Positions 16,146-24,480 of a stretch of 64,000 nucleotides of DNA are shown here, piece by piece. Source of the DNA: Bacillota bacterium. Lineage in GTDB: Bacteria; Bacillota; Clostridia; Acetivibrionales; JAEZXR01. The stretch lies in NCBI GenBank assembly GCA_023419605.1, contig JAEZXR010000041.1, positions 1-64,000 of the forward strand, given 5' to 3'. The position numbers and the translations under genes are program-made. The notes below the pieces were generated by a model that saw only the letters and a program-made list of their open reading frames with translations, had not been told where the DNA came from and ran no database searches. The number at the start of each line of letters is the position of its first letter. Position 1 is the first letter of the stretch.

Positions 16146-17138
16146 ATGGAATTACAAATTTGTATTGAAAAAGAAAGCGAAAACCCCATATACAGGCAGA
16201 TCCTGGAGCAAATCACCACTCTGGTGCAAAATGGCGTACTGAGAGCCGGAGACAAGCTTCCTCCGGAGAGGGAATTGGCTGCACAGATCGGAATTGCCAG
16301 GGGAACCATTAAAAAAGCCTATGAAGAGCTGGAGAGAAATAAAGTCATCGAGGTGATTCAGGGCAGCGGCAGCTTTGTGTCAAAGGGTCAGGATGTAATC
16401 GAAGAAGGCCGCAAGGAAAAGGCCATTAAGCAAATCGATGAGCTTCTAACCAGTCTGGAAGCCATGAAATTTACGTATCGTGAAATTGGTACATTTATCA
16501 GCATTCGTCTCATGGAAAGAGAAAAGGGATTAAAAAAGGTGCGAGTTGCAGCTATAGACTGTAACCCGGAGGCATTGTCAATTTTTAAAAAGCAATTATC
16601 CTACATATCAAATTTAGAACTTACACGCTTTCTCCTGAGCGATATCAAAGCCTTTGTGAAATCAGAGGATATTCTCCAGGAGTTTGATGTCATCCTTACC
16701 ACTTCTACTCATTTTGAAGAGCTCAGTGGATTGATCCCACGGTTAAAGGATAAAATAATACAATCTGCCGTATCGCCCAGCCAGCAAACCATCATTGACC
16801 TGGCTACCATACCGGCAGAGGCGTGCATATGCATTCTGTGCAAAAGCAGCCAGTTTCTGAACATAATTCACAACCATCTGAAAAACTTTACTATAGATTT
16901 GAAGAATATCTGTCATGTTTTTGAAAAGGACCTGGAAGACCTTGAAGAAACGCTGGGAAATTGTAATATTCTTGTGGTACCGCCCGGATTCTTTATAGAG
17001 AAAGGCGGACCCTGCATAGATGCTGTAAAAAGATTCAGGGAAAAGGGGGGGAGAGTGGTTAATTTTGAATATCAGATTGAACGGGGCTCAATGATATACA
17101 TAGAGGAACAGATATCCAATGTCCTGAATAAGAAATGA
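16146..17138 (+). CDS. GntR-family regulator with unusual effector domain
   Basis: This is a 330-residue protein. Residues 5-75 are a GntR winged helix (NPIYRQILEQ, LPPERELAAQIGIARGTIKKAYEELE, GSGSFVS). The remaining 250 residues are not the usual UTRA, FCD or aminotransferase-like domain. They contain alternating strands and helices (VRVAAIDCNPEAL, FDVILTTSTHFEELSGL, CNILVVPPGFF, GRVVNFEYQIERGSMIYIEEQI) that suggest a Rossmann-like or periplasmic-binding-like fold. It starts 16 nt after a perfect operator and is followed by glmS after 86 nt, so it is the likely regulator of glutamate catabolism. GAGGG is 6 nt upstream. Confidence 0.85.
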   Translation: MELQICIEKESENPIYRQILEQITTLVQNGVLRAGDKLPPERELAAQIGIARGTIKKAYEELERNKVIEVIQGSGSFVSKGQDVIEEGRKEKAIKQIDELLTSLEAMKFTYREIGTFISIRLMEREKGLKKVRVAAIDCNPEALSIFKKQLSYISNLELTRFLLSDIKAFVKSEDILQEFDVILTTSTHFEELSGLIPRLKDKIIQSAVSPSQQTIIDLATIPAEACICILCKSSQFLNIIHNHLKNFTIDLKNICHVFEKDLEDLEETLGNCNILVVPPGFFIEKGGPCIDAVKRFREKGGRVVNFEYQIERGSMIYIEEQISNVLNKK

Positions 17139-17224
17139 AGAAGACTGCTGAAAGAGGCAAGTGGTTTAAAATTCATCAGAGAGTAGGCAGTGTTGGTGAT
17201 TAAAGAATTAACGAGGTGATGGGA

Positions 17225-17638
17225 ATGAATGGTAAAAAGTTGGTAATGGGTGTAATTGGAGCCGATGTCCATGCCGTAGGCAATAGGATATTGGAATATG
17301 CTTTTACCCAGGCAGGCTTTACGGTGGTAAACCTGGGGGTTATGGTTTCCCAGGAGGAGTATATAAAAGCGGCGGTGGAAACTGCTGCCGATGCGATCCT
17401 GGTGTCTTCCCTGTATGGACATGGTGAGATCGACTGCAGAGGATTACGGGAAAAATGCGATGAAGCGGGCCTTGGAAAAATACCGCTGTATGTAGGCGGG
17501 AACCTCGTAGTGGGCAAGCAGCCTTTTGAAGAAGTGGAAAGGAAATTTACGGAGATGGGCTTTCACAGGGTATATCCGCCCGGAACACCTCCGGAAACTA
17601 CCATCGCAGATTTGAAAAAAGACCTGGGAGTTGAATAG
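17225..17638 (+). CDS. glmS: Glutamate mutase sigma (B12-binding) subunit
   Basis: This is a 137-residue Rossmann-like cobalamin-binding subunit. The base-off/His-on motif DxHxxG is present as DVHAVG at residues 14-19, with conserved SSLYGHGEIDC and GGNLVVGKQ further on. With GlmE it forms adenosylcobalamin-dependent glutamate mutase, which converts L-glutamate to (2S,3S)-3-methylaspartate. I chose the ATG at 17225, 6 nt after GAGGTG; it gives the family's standard length. A GTG at 17216 is also in frame. The stop is 2 nt before glmL, so the genes are coupled. Confidence 0.96.
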   Translation: MNGKKLVMGVIGADVHAVGNRILEYAFTQAGFTVVNLGVMVSQEEYIKAAVETAADAILVSSLYGHGEIDCRGLREKCDEAGLGKIPLYVGGNLVVGKQPFEEVERKFTEMGFHRVYPPGTPPETTIADLKKDLGVE

Positions 17639-17640
17639 GT

Positions 17641-19035
17641 ATGAAGCCAGTCCTCTTAATTGACTTTGGCAGCACTTATACGAAAGTAACTGCTGTCGAT
17701 GTACAGGCAGAAGAAATATTGGGGACGGCCAGGGCATTTACAACCATCCAGTCGGACATCAATGAAGGCCTGGATCATGCCGTTGCCCTCCTGGAAATGA
17801 AAATAGGAAAAGTCGATTATGTGAATCGATTTGCTTGCAGCAGTGCCGCCGGAGGCCTCAAAATGGTAACGGTGGGACTGGTCCCGGATCTGACGGCGGA
17901 AGCGGCAAAGCGGGCTGCACTCAGCGCAGGAGCAAAGGTTTCAGGGGTCTATTCCTACGAACTGAGCGAGCAGGAAGTTCGGGAGATCGAGGAAATCCGT
18001 CCGGACATTATTCTTCTCACGGGGGGAACGGATGGGGGAAACAAAAATGTGATTTTGCACAACGCAGGGATGATTGCCGGTATCGCAGGAGATTTTCCGG
18101 TGGTAGTGGCAGGAAACAAAAGTGTAGCTTCCGAAGTGGAGCGCCTTTTGAAATCAGCGGGCAAGGATGTGAGAGCCTGCCGGAATGTTATGCCGGAGTT
18201 TAACCGGCTTAATATAGAGCCTGCGCGGGAAGCGATTCGTGATGTGTTTCTGCAAAGAATTGTCAGGGCGAAGGGGCTTACAAAGGTAGAAAACCTGGTA
18301 GAAGGTATATTGATGCCCACCCCTTCCGCTGTATTAAAGGCCATTCATATCCTGTCCATAGGGCATGGAGATGAAAAGGGGTTGGGAGATTTGATGGCGG
18401 TCGATGTCGGGGGAGCTACCACCGATGTGTATTCCATCTCGGCGGGAAATCCAACCCGCGGCGGCGTGATTTTAAAGGGACTGCCGGAGCCTTTTGCAAA
18501 GCGTACGGTAGAAGGAGACCTTGGGGTCCGATACAGCGCAGCTTTCCTTGCGGAAGCCGTTGGAGTTGAGAAGGTAGCGGGAACTGCGGGCCTTGCGGTA
18601 GAAGAGGTACAGAACTGCCTGGAGAAAATCAAGGAAAACCCGGAGATTCTGCCGGAGCAGGATGAGAAAATCGGCCTGTTGGATTTCGGGCTGGCCTCCA
18701 TGGCAGTAAAAGCCGCAGTCAGCCGGCATGTGGGTACCATTGAAATGGCCTATACCCCCATGGGCGCTGCCTACGTACAAACAGGAAAGGATCTGACGGG
18801 GGTCCGGAGAGTGATTGGAACCGGAGGGCCCGTCATCAATAACCCAAGAGCTGGAGAGGTCATGCAGCAGGTCCTGTTTGATGAAACACAGCCTGCGGAA
18901 CTACGGCCTGCCAAAGCGGAAATTATGATTGATAAAAAATATATACTGGCTGCAATGGGATTGCTTTCAGAAAAATATCCTGAAACGGCTGTGAGAATTA
19001 TGAAGAAGGAGTTGGAGATGATATCATGGAATTAA
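17641..19035 (+). CDS. glmL: Glutamate mutase reactivating ATPase GlmL
   Basis: This 464-residue ASKHA-fold (actin/Hsp70-like) ATPase belongs to the MutL/GlmL family. The phosphate-1 motif is LLIDFGSTYTKVTAVD at the N-terminus, the second phosphate motif is AVDVGGATTDVYS, and the adenosine region is GTGGPVINN. It is thought to restore or load the cobalamin cofactor of glutamate mutase. It lies 2 nt after glmS and overlaps glmE by 10 nt. This is the canonical glmS-glmL-glmE order of clostridia. Confidence 0.95.
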   Translation: MKPVLLIDFGSTYTKVTAVDVQAEEILGTARAFTTIQSDINEGLDHAVALLEMKIGKVDYVNRFACSSAAGGLKMVTVGLVPDLTAEAAKRAALSAGAKVSGVYSYELSEQEVREIEEIRPDIILLTGGTDGGNKNVILHNAGMIAGIAGDFPVVVAGNKSVASEVERLLKSAGKDVRACRNVMPEFNRLNIEPAREAIRDVFLQRIVRAKGLTKVENLVEGILMPTPSAVLKAIHILSIGHGDEKGLGDLMAVDVGGATTDVYSISAGNPTRGGVILKGLPEPFAKRTVEGDLGVRYSAAFLAEAVGVEKVAGTAGLAVEEVQNCLEKIKENPEILPEQDEKIGLLDFGLASMAVKAAVSRHVGTIEMAYTPMGAAYVQTGKDLTGVRRVIGTGGPVINNPRAGEVMQQVLFDETQPAELRPAKAEIMIDKKYILAAMGLLSEKYPETAVRIMKKELEMISWN

Positions 19036-20477
19036 GAAATAAAAAACTTGACAGTGGGGTCTTTTCCGAAATCAGGCAGGAAGTGCTGCAACAGTGGCCC
19101 ACAGGACAGGACGTAAATTTTGAAGAAGCAGTAGAATATCACAAAAGGATACCGAAGAAGAAGGTTTTTGCCCACCGGTTGGAAAAAGCCAAGAAAAACG
19201 GGGAAACACTGACCCAGCCGAGAGCCGGGGTCGCTCTGGTGGATGAACATATACAACTCCTGAAGTTCTTAGAGGAACACGGGGAAGCGGATTTGCTTCC
19301 AAGCACCATTGACAGCTATACGAGACAAAACCGGTACGAAGAGGCTGAAAACGGGATTAAGGAGAGCCGGATTGCCGGAAGGTCGCTGCTGAATGGTTTT
19401 CCAGCTGTTAATCAGGGGGTTCAGAACTGCAGGCTCGTCAATGAATCTGTGAACCTGCCGGTCCAGGTACGGCACGGTACTCCCGATGCCCGTCTGCTGA
19501 CGGAGATTACCATGGCAGGGGGATTTACTGCCTATGAAGGCGGCGGTATCTCTTACAACATCCCTTATGCAAAGAATGTATCCCTGGAGAAGACCATCTA
19601 TGACTGGCAGTATTCAGACCGCCTCATCGGGCTGTATGAAGAAGCTGGGGTCAGAATCAACAGGGAGCCCTTTGGTCCTCTGACAGGTACCTTGGTGCCT
19701 CCCTGCATCTCCCATTCCGTTGCCATTATCGAGAGCCTTCTGGCGGCAGAACAGGGGGTAAAGAATATCACCGTGGGCTATGGCCAGTGCGGAAACCTCA
19801 TGCAGGATGTTGCCGCCATTCGTACGCTGGAAGCATTGACGGAAGAATATTTGAATAAGTTCGGATACAAGGATGTAGTAGTGACCACCGTGCTGCATCA
19901 GTGGATGGGGGGATTCCCGCAGGATGAGGCCAAGGCCTTTGGCGTTATTTCCTGGGGAGCTGCTGCCGCCGCATTGTCCGGCGCTACCAAGGTTATCGTA
20001 AAGACACCGCATGAGGCCATGGGCGTTCCTACAAAGGAAGCCAATGCCGAAGGTCTCAGGGCGACCAAACAGCTGGTGACCATGCTGGGAGACCAGAAAA
20101 TGCCGCTGACGCACGAGTTGGAAGCGGAAATGAATATGATTATGGCAGAAACCAGAAGTATTGTAGATAGGGCCTATGAGCTTGGAGAAGGGGATATGGC
20201 CATAGGAGCGGTAAGAGCTTTTGAAGCCGGTACCATTGATGTGCCTTTTGCGCCCAGTCGGTATAACCTGGGTAAAATCCTTCCTGCAAGAGATAATAAT
20301 GGTGCGGTTCGTATCCTGGATTGCGGAAACCTTCCTTTCAACAAGGATATTATGGATTTCCACCGGGAGAAGATCGAAGAGAGGGCACGTTTTGAAAAGA
20401 GAGATGTAAGCTTCCAGATGGTTATTGATGACATCTACGCCATCGGTAAGGGTAAGCTGGTAGGGCGGCCCAGGTAA
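19026..20477 (+). CDS. glmE: Glutamate mutase epsilon (catalytic) subunit
   Basis: This 483-residue TIM-barrel subunit matches the usual family length of about 483. Family stretches include QVRHGTPDARLLTEI (substrate-binding Arg region), GGFTAYEGGGISYNIPYAK, and the central DGS-like barrel strands. With GlmS it holds adenosylcobalamin at the subunit interface and makes 3-methylaspartate from glutamate. The ATG overlaps the glmL stop by 10 nt (translational coupling). It is followed by hairpin repeat 20490-20571 and then mal. Confidence 0.96.
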   Translation: MELRNKKLDSGVFSEIRQEVLQQWPTGQDVNFEEAVEYHKRIPKKKVFAHRLEKAKKNGETLTQPRAGVALVDEHIQLLKFLEEHGEADLLPSTIDSYTRQNRYEEAENGIKESRIAGRSLLNGFPAVNQGVQNCRLVNESVNLPVQVRHGTPDARLLTEITMAGGFTAYEGGGISYNIPYAKNVSLEKTIYDWQYSDRLIGLYEEAGVRINREPFGPLTGTLVPPCISHSVAIIESLLAAEQGVKNITVGYGQCGNLMQDVAAIRTLEALTEEYLNKFGYKDVVVTTVLHQWMGGFPQDEAKAFGVISWGAAAAALSGATKVIVKTPHEAMGVPTKEANAEGLRATKQLVTMLGDQKMPLTHELEAEMNMIMAETRSIVDRAYELGEGDMAIGAVRAFEAGTIDVPFAPSRYNLGKILPARDNNGAVRILDCGNLPFNKDIMDFHREKIEERARFEKRDVSFQMVIDDIYAIGKGKLVGRPR

Positions 20478-20489
20478 TGTGCTTATAAT

Positions 20490-20571
20490 GCGTTCCCGGT
20501 TCCTGGTTCTTAGTTCCTGTTTTTTAAGAATGTCAGCATCTGATGCTACTAGCAACCAGGAACTAAGAACG
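20490..20571. repeat. Hairpin repeat family 4, copy B (between glmE and mal)
   Basis: GGTTCCTGGTTCTTAGTTCCTG pairs in part with CCAGGAACTAAGAAC. The inner perfect hairpin AGCATC-t-GATGCT is at 20534-20546. It shares ACTAGCA(A/G)CCAGGAAC with copy A at 15112-15200. It lies inside the glutamate operon and may tune mal expression. Confidence 0.6.
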
Positions 20572-20604
20572 AATTTAATAAATAACTGAAAGAAGGAAAA
20601 AAGT

Positions 20605-21852
20605 ATGAGAATTATAGATGTAATATGCTCCAAGGCCCGTACAGGATTCTTTTTCGACGATCAGAGAGCTATAAAGAAGAATGCGGTGGCTGACGGGGCT
20701 ACCTACAGAGGAGAACCGGTTACACCGGGATTCACAGCCATAAGACAGGCAGGAGAAGCCATATCGGTGATGCTGGTACTAGAGGATGGACAGATTGCTT
20801 ATGGAGATTGTGCAGCGGTGCAGTACTCGGGAGCCGGTGGAAGAGATCCGCTTTTCCTGGCGGAGGACTTTATTCCCGTTATCGAAAAGCATGTAGCGCC
20901 TGTTTTGAAAGGAAGGGAGCTGGACAGCTTCAAGTCCCTGGCAGAAGAGGTAGACCGGTTTATCAATCCGGAGACGGGGAAACCCCTTCATACAGCCATT
21001 CGCTATGGTGTAACCCAGGCGATTCTGGATGCGGTGGCAAAAGGAAAGAAGCTGCTCATGGCGGAAGTGGTTGCCCAGGAATACGGTACGCAAATGGCAG
21101 ACCGGGAAATTGCGATTTTTACCCAGTCCGGTGACAATCGGTATGATAATGTAGATAAAATGGTGATTAAGGGTGCGGATGTGCTGCCTCATGCATTAAT
21201 TAACCATGTAAAGACCAAACTAGGGGAAAATGGGGAATTGCTGCTGCAATATGTGGAATGGCTCCGCAATCGTGTAGAGGCCTTAAAGCCGGATGATAAC
21301 TATAAGCCGGTGTTGCACATCGATGTGTATGGAACCATTGGAACTGCTTTCAACGGGGACTATGACAAGATGGTGGAATACCTCGGAAAGCTGGAAGAGG
21401 CTGCAAAACCCTTCAAGCTTCGTATTGAAGGGCCGATGGACGTAGAGGAGAGAGAAGGCCAGATGCTGGCTTTGAAGGAGATCACCCGCAGGCTGGATGA
21501 AAAGGGAATTGATGTACAGATTGTAGCGGATGAGTGGTGCAATACGCTGGAGGATATCAAGTACTTTGCAGATAACCGGGCCGGACATATGATCCAGATT
21601 AAGACGCCGGACCTGGGTGGGATTAACAATATCATTGAGGCAGTGATTTACTGTAAGGAAAAGGGCATTGGCGCTTACCAGGGTGGAACCTGTAACGAGA
21701 CTGATCGGTCGGCACAGGTTTGTGTGCATCTGGCCATGGCTACGAGGCCGGATCAGATTCTGGCGAAGCCGGGCATGGGCGTGGATGAAGGGTTTATGAT
21801 TGTGTATAATGAGATGCAGAGGATTCTCGCACTCAGTCGGCGTGCGAGGTAA
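20605..21852 (+). CDS. mal: Methylaspartate ammonia-lyase
   Basis: This 415-residue enolase-superfamily enzyme removes ammonia from 3-methylaspartate to give mesaconate. Family landmarks are TGFFFDDQRAIKKNA, the HTAIRYGVTQAILDA helix, HIDVYGTIG and EGPMDVE with metal ligands, ADEWCNT, and the catalytic lysine at residue 333 in QIKTPDLGG. Length matches characterised clostridial enzymes (about 413). GAAGGAAAAA precedes the ATG. It is the last gene of the known pathway here and is followed by the 680-nt structured element. Confidence 0.97.
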   Translation: MRIIDVICSKARTGFFFDDQRAIKKNAVADGATYRGEPVTPGFTAIRQAGEAISVMLVLEDGQIAYGDCAAVQYSGAGGRDPLFLAEDFIPVIEKHVAPVLKGRELDSFKSLAEEVDRFINPETGKPLHTAIRYGVTQAILDAVAKGKKLLMAEVVAQEYGTQMADREIAIFTQSGDNRYDNVDKMVIKGADVLPHALINHVKTKLGENGELLLQYVEWLRNRVEALKPDDNYKPVLHIDVYGTIGTAFNGDYDKMVEYLGKLEEAAKPFKLRIEGPMDVEEREGQMLALKEITRRLDEKGIDVQIVADEWCNTLEDIKYFADNRAGHMIQIKTPDLGGINNIIEAVIYCKEKGIGAYQGGTCNETDRSAQVCVHLAMATRPDQILAKPGMGVDEGFMIVYNEMQRILALSRRAR

Positions 21853-21857
21853 CGCCT

Positions 21858-22536
21858 TTTCTCAGGCGGGGGTATTTTTCTAGGGTATTCCTTTTAGGTC
21901 TTTTTGAGTATGCCTCTGAAGCGGGCAATGGAGCGCCGGGGGAACCATGTTCAGTCGGCAGAGTTTCCCCCGGCACCCCCCTCCTTGCCTGGGTCCGGGG
22001 ATTTGGCTCCAACAGGTTCTAATGGCGCTTCCGGTTCTTCCGGGATAGGCTTCTATTGACGTCCTGTCAAGAGAAGCCTAAAACCCACCTCCTGTGGGTT
22101 TTACCCCTACAGAACCTACAGCACCCTAAGAACCTGTAAGGAGCTAAATCACGGACCCATAGGTATTCCTCTAGAGAGACTCTGGAGAAGCCTTCGAAGA
22201 ATTATCCACGGGTCTACCCGCGGTTACTCTTCAAAGACACCTGTGAGGAATACCTCAGGCCCGTAATTTGGGGACGTAGAGACTCTTATGTCTTTGGAGG
22301 TTCCGCAGGGGAAAAACCCACAGGACGTGGGTTTTAGGCATTTCCTGACAGGACGTCAGTAAATGCCGACCCCGGAGGAAACGGAGAAGGCATTAGAGTC
22401 TCTAGTCAGTGAATTCCCGGGCCGAGCACGGAGGGGATGCAAAGGGGAACCGATGCGGAATCGGTTCCCCTTTGGGACCACAGAGGCACTACAGAGATGC
22501 TTATAAGGAATACCCAGAAAAATCCCCCAAGAGAAA
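21858..22536 (+). ncRNA. Large structured non-coding element (candidate ornate RNA)
   Basis: No gene is visible between mal and the next CDS at 22601. Instead the two ends pair over about 30 bp (21858-21896 with 22501-22536, through GGGGG, ATTTTTCT and GGGTATTCCTT). Nested inside are TGCCTCTG/CAGAGGCA (21911 with 22481), CCCCTCC/GGAGGGG (21978 with 22430), CTAATG/CATTAG (22019 with 22391), CCCCTACAGAACCT with 22298-22311, and AGGTATTCCTC/GAGGAATACCT (22161 with 22245, perfect). Local hairpins include 21935-21974, 22046-22080, 22080-22102, 22313-22335, 22337-22367 and the 14-bp perfect stem at 22441-22473. The left hairpin loops GTCCT and CTCCT face right loops AGGAC and AGGAC, so loop-loop kissing is possible. 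Strand is assigned from the operon direction. A foldback mobile element is the main alternative. Confidence 0.65.
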
Positions 22537-22600
22537 TTCCCAAATAAATTAACGTTAAAACCAACAACACCAAAAATTTACGATAAATGGAGTGAATGTT

Positions 22601-23956
22601 ATGGAAGAACTACGCGTACTATCGCCAACCGCTATCCTGGGCTATGGCTTCCCCGTAAAGTCCTTCGAAGAGGGCATGAAACACCACCCCCACGTAATCG
22701 CCGTAGACGCAGGCTCAACGGACCCCGGCCCTTATTACCTGGGTGCCGGAGTCTCCTTTACCGACCGGAATGCAGTGAAAAGAGACCTGGAAATCATGAT
22801 TTCCGCCGGTATGGAAGAGGGAATTCCCGTAATCATCGGCTCTGCCGGAGGCTGTGGCGGAGACCCGCACCTGCAGTGGAACGTGGACATTATCAAGGAA
22901 ATTGCCGCTGAAAAGGGCTTGAAGTTTAAAATGGCTGTCATCAAGGCAGAAATCGAGAAAGAGCGGGTTCTGGAGATGATGAGAAACGGGAAAGTCTCCC
23001 CTCTGCATCCCGCGCCGGAGCTGACGGAGGAAGAACTGCAAAAGACTGCCCGCATCGTAGGCCAGATGGGCGTGGAGCCTTTCATCAAGGCGCTGGACGA
23101 AGGGGCTCAAGTGATCGTGGCAGGTAGGGCCTACGACCCGGCCGTGTTTGCTGCATTGGCCATAAAGAAGGGCTATGACCGGGGCCTGGCCATCCATCTG
23201 GGTAAAATTCTGGAATGCGCCAGCATCGCGGCGACTCCCGGCAGCGGCAGTGATTGCATGATGGGCTATCTGGGCAGCGACTATTTCAAAGTAGAGCCTT
23301 TGAATCCCATCCGCAAGTGTACTACATTGTCGGTGGCCGCCCATACGCTGTATGAAAAGACAAACCCTTATATTCTGCCCGGACCTGGGGGAGTACTGGA
23401 TTTGACCGGTACAAAATTCGAGCAGGAAACCGACACCGCAGTGAAGGTGACCGGAAGCAAATTCGTGCCTTCCGACAGCTATACCATCAAACTGGAAGGC
23501 GTCAAGAAAATCGGCTCCAGAACGGTATCCATCGCGGGAACCAGGGACCCTGTGATGATCAGCAAGATCGACGATATCATAAAGGGTGTCCGGGAACGGG
23601 TGGACGATAATTTTAAAGATGCCAAGTTCGACTACTACCTGGATTTCAAGGTATACGGAAGAAATGGTGTCATGGGCGCACTGGAACCCGAGAAAAACAT
23701 AGCCAGCCACGAGCTGGGGATTATTATCGAAGCGGTAGCCGATACCCAGTCAACGGCGAACACGATTTGCAGCTTTGCTCGTTCTACCATGCTGCACTAC
23801 GGGTACGAAGGAAGAATCTCTACGGCAGGAAACCTGGCGTTCCCTTATTCACCGTCGGATTTCAAGGCAGGAGAGGTATATGTGTTTAGCCTGTACCACA
23901 TTATCCAGGTGGAGGACCCCTGTGAGTTATTCCCCTGTGAAATGGTTCAGTTGTAA
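22601..23956 (+). CDS. DUF1446 (AtuA-like) protein
   Basis: This is a 451-residue protein of the DUF1446/AtuA family. Hallmarks are AVDAGSTDPGPYYLGAG, IIGSAGGCGGDPHLQWNVDI, VAGRAYDPAVFAALA and GPGGVLDLTG. The biochemical role is not established. AtuA is named from acyclic terpene degradation, but relatives often lie next to methylaspartate ammonia-lyase genes, as here. Position after mal suggests a job on mesaconate or in an accessory branch (inference). I chose the ATG at 22601 with GGAGTG upstream; a GTG at 22592 is in frame. It is 21 nt before the DUF4387 gene. Confidence 0.88.
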   Translation: MEELRVLSPTAILGYGFPVKSFEEGMKHHPHVIAVDAGSTDPGPYYLGAGVSFTDRNAVKRDLEIMISAGMEEGIPVIIGSAGGCGGDPHLQWNVDIIKEIAAEKGLKFKMAVIKAEIEKERVLEMMRNGKVSPLHPAPELTEEELQKTARIVGQMGVEPFIKALDEGAQVIVAGRAYDPAVFAALAIKKGYDRGLAIHLGKILECASIAATPGSGSDCMMGYLGSDYFKVEPLNPIRKCTTLSVAAHTLYEKTNPYILPGPGGVLDLTGTKFEQETDTAVKVTGSKFVPSDSYTIKLEGVKKIGSRTVSIAGTRDPVMISKIDDIIKGVRERVDDNFKDAKFDYYLDFKVYGRNGVMGALEPEKNIASHELGIIIEAVADTQSTANTICSFARSTMLHYGYEGRISTAGNLAFPYSPSDFKAGEVYVFSLYHIIQVEDPCELFPCEMVQL

Positions 23957-23977
23957 GCGGATGGGAGGCGAAAAGAA

Positions 23978-24295
23978 ATGAAGGTAAAACTGGTAGATAT
24001 AGCACAGGTCATTCGAAGCAAAAACTCAGGCCCTTATGAGATTACTTTTGATATTATTTTTAAGGACTGGGATGTGTTCGAAAAAGTGAGCCAATCCAAG
24101 GTGATCAATGCAGCGCTGATTAGTGGACTTTATGGAATATCCGAGGACCAGGTCATCAATATCATCGACTTCAAACCGGCGAAAGCCATCAAGGCAACCG
24201 TTGTAAGGCCCATGGCATCGGGAGAACTGGGAGAAACCGACGTGTACGGTGCGCAGCAGCATGCTCCGCTATTAGGGTTGGAGTTGGATATATAA
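23978..24295 (+). CDS. DUF4387 protein
   Basis: This 105-residue protein matches DUF4387: start VKLVDIAQVIRSKNSGPYEITFDIIF, middle YGISEDQVINIIDFKPAKAIKAT, and the end DVYGAQQHAPLLGLELDI. It habitually pairs with DUF1446 proteins and may be its small subunit (inference from the gene pair). GGGAGGCG is upstream. It is the last gene of the glutamate locus, and a terminator-like hairpin follows. Confidence 0.88.
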   Translation: MKVKLVDIAQVIRSKNSGPYEITFDIIFKDWDVFEKVSQSKVINAALISGLYGISEDQVINIIDFKPAKAIKATVVRPMASGELGETDVYGAQQHAPLLGLELDI

Positions 24296-24359
24296 GGAAT
24301 AGAAGCTGTAAGGATAGAATGCTTTATAAATATGAAAAGGAAGTAAACTTTCCTACTGG

Positions 24360-24397
24360 AGAGGGTGGATATATGGGTCTGCCCTCTTTATATTTTC
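24360..24397 (+). terminator. Terminator of the glutamate catabolic operon
   Basis: AGAGGG (24360-24365) pairs with CCCTCT (24382-24387), followed by TTATATTTT. A second small hairpin AGGAA/TTCCT (24340-24354) precedes it. Three further short hairpins (TCCGG/CCGGA, CCGTG/CACGG, ACCG/CGGT) occupy 24406-24478. Confidence 0.6.
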
Positions 24398-24480
24398 CCG
24401 GTACGTCCGGTAAATCCGGAGCACGCTTGTCCGTGAAACTTTGGCACGGGTAACCGCTTTACTTTGGGTTTCCGGTAGAA

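Noticed and set aside
19614..20633. 339-residue reading frame on the minus strand
   Set aside because: It is entirely antisense to glmE, which has strong family matches; no ribosome binding site and no recognisable protein.
21853..22600. Cobalamin riboswitch for the B12-dependent glutamate mutase operon
   Set aside because: No B12-box motif is visible here or upstream of gntR/glmS, and the structured element lies after the mutase genes and is several times larger.
22715..23710. 331-residue reading frame on the minus strand
   Set aside because: It is a shadow of the DUF1446 gene; composition and lack of motifs show it is not coding.
24406..24478. Riboswitch suspected in the short hairpins after the DUF4387 gene
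   Set aside because: The hairpins are small, no known consensus fits, and the nearest gene downstream is on the other strand.
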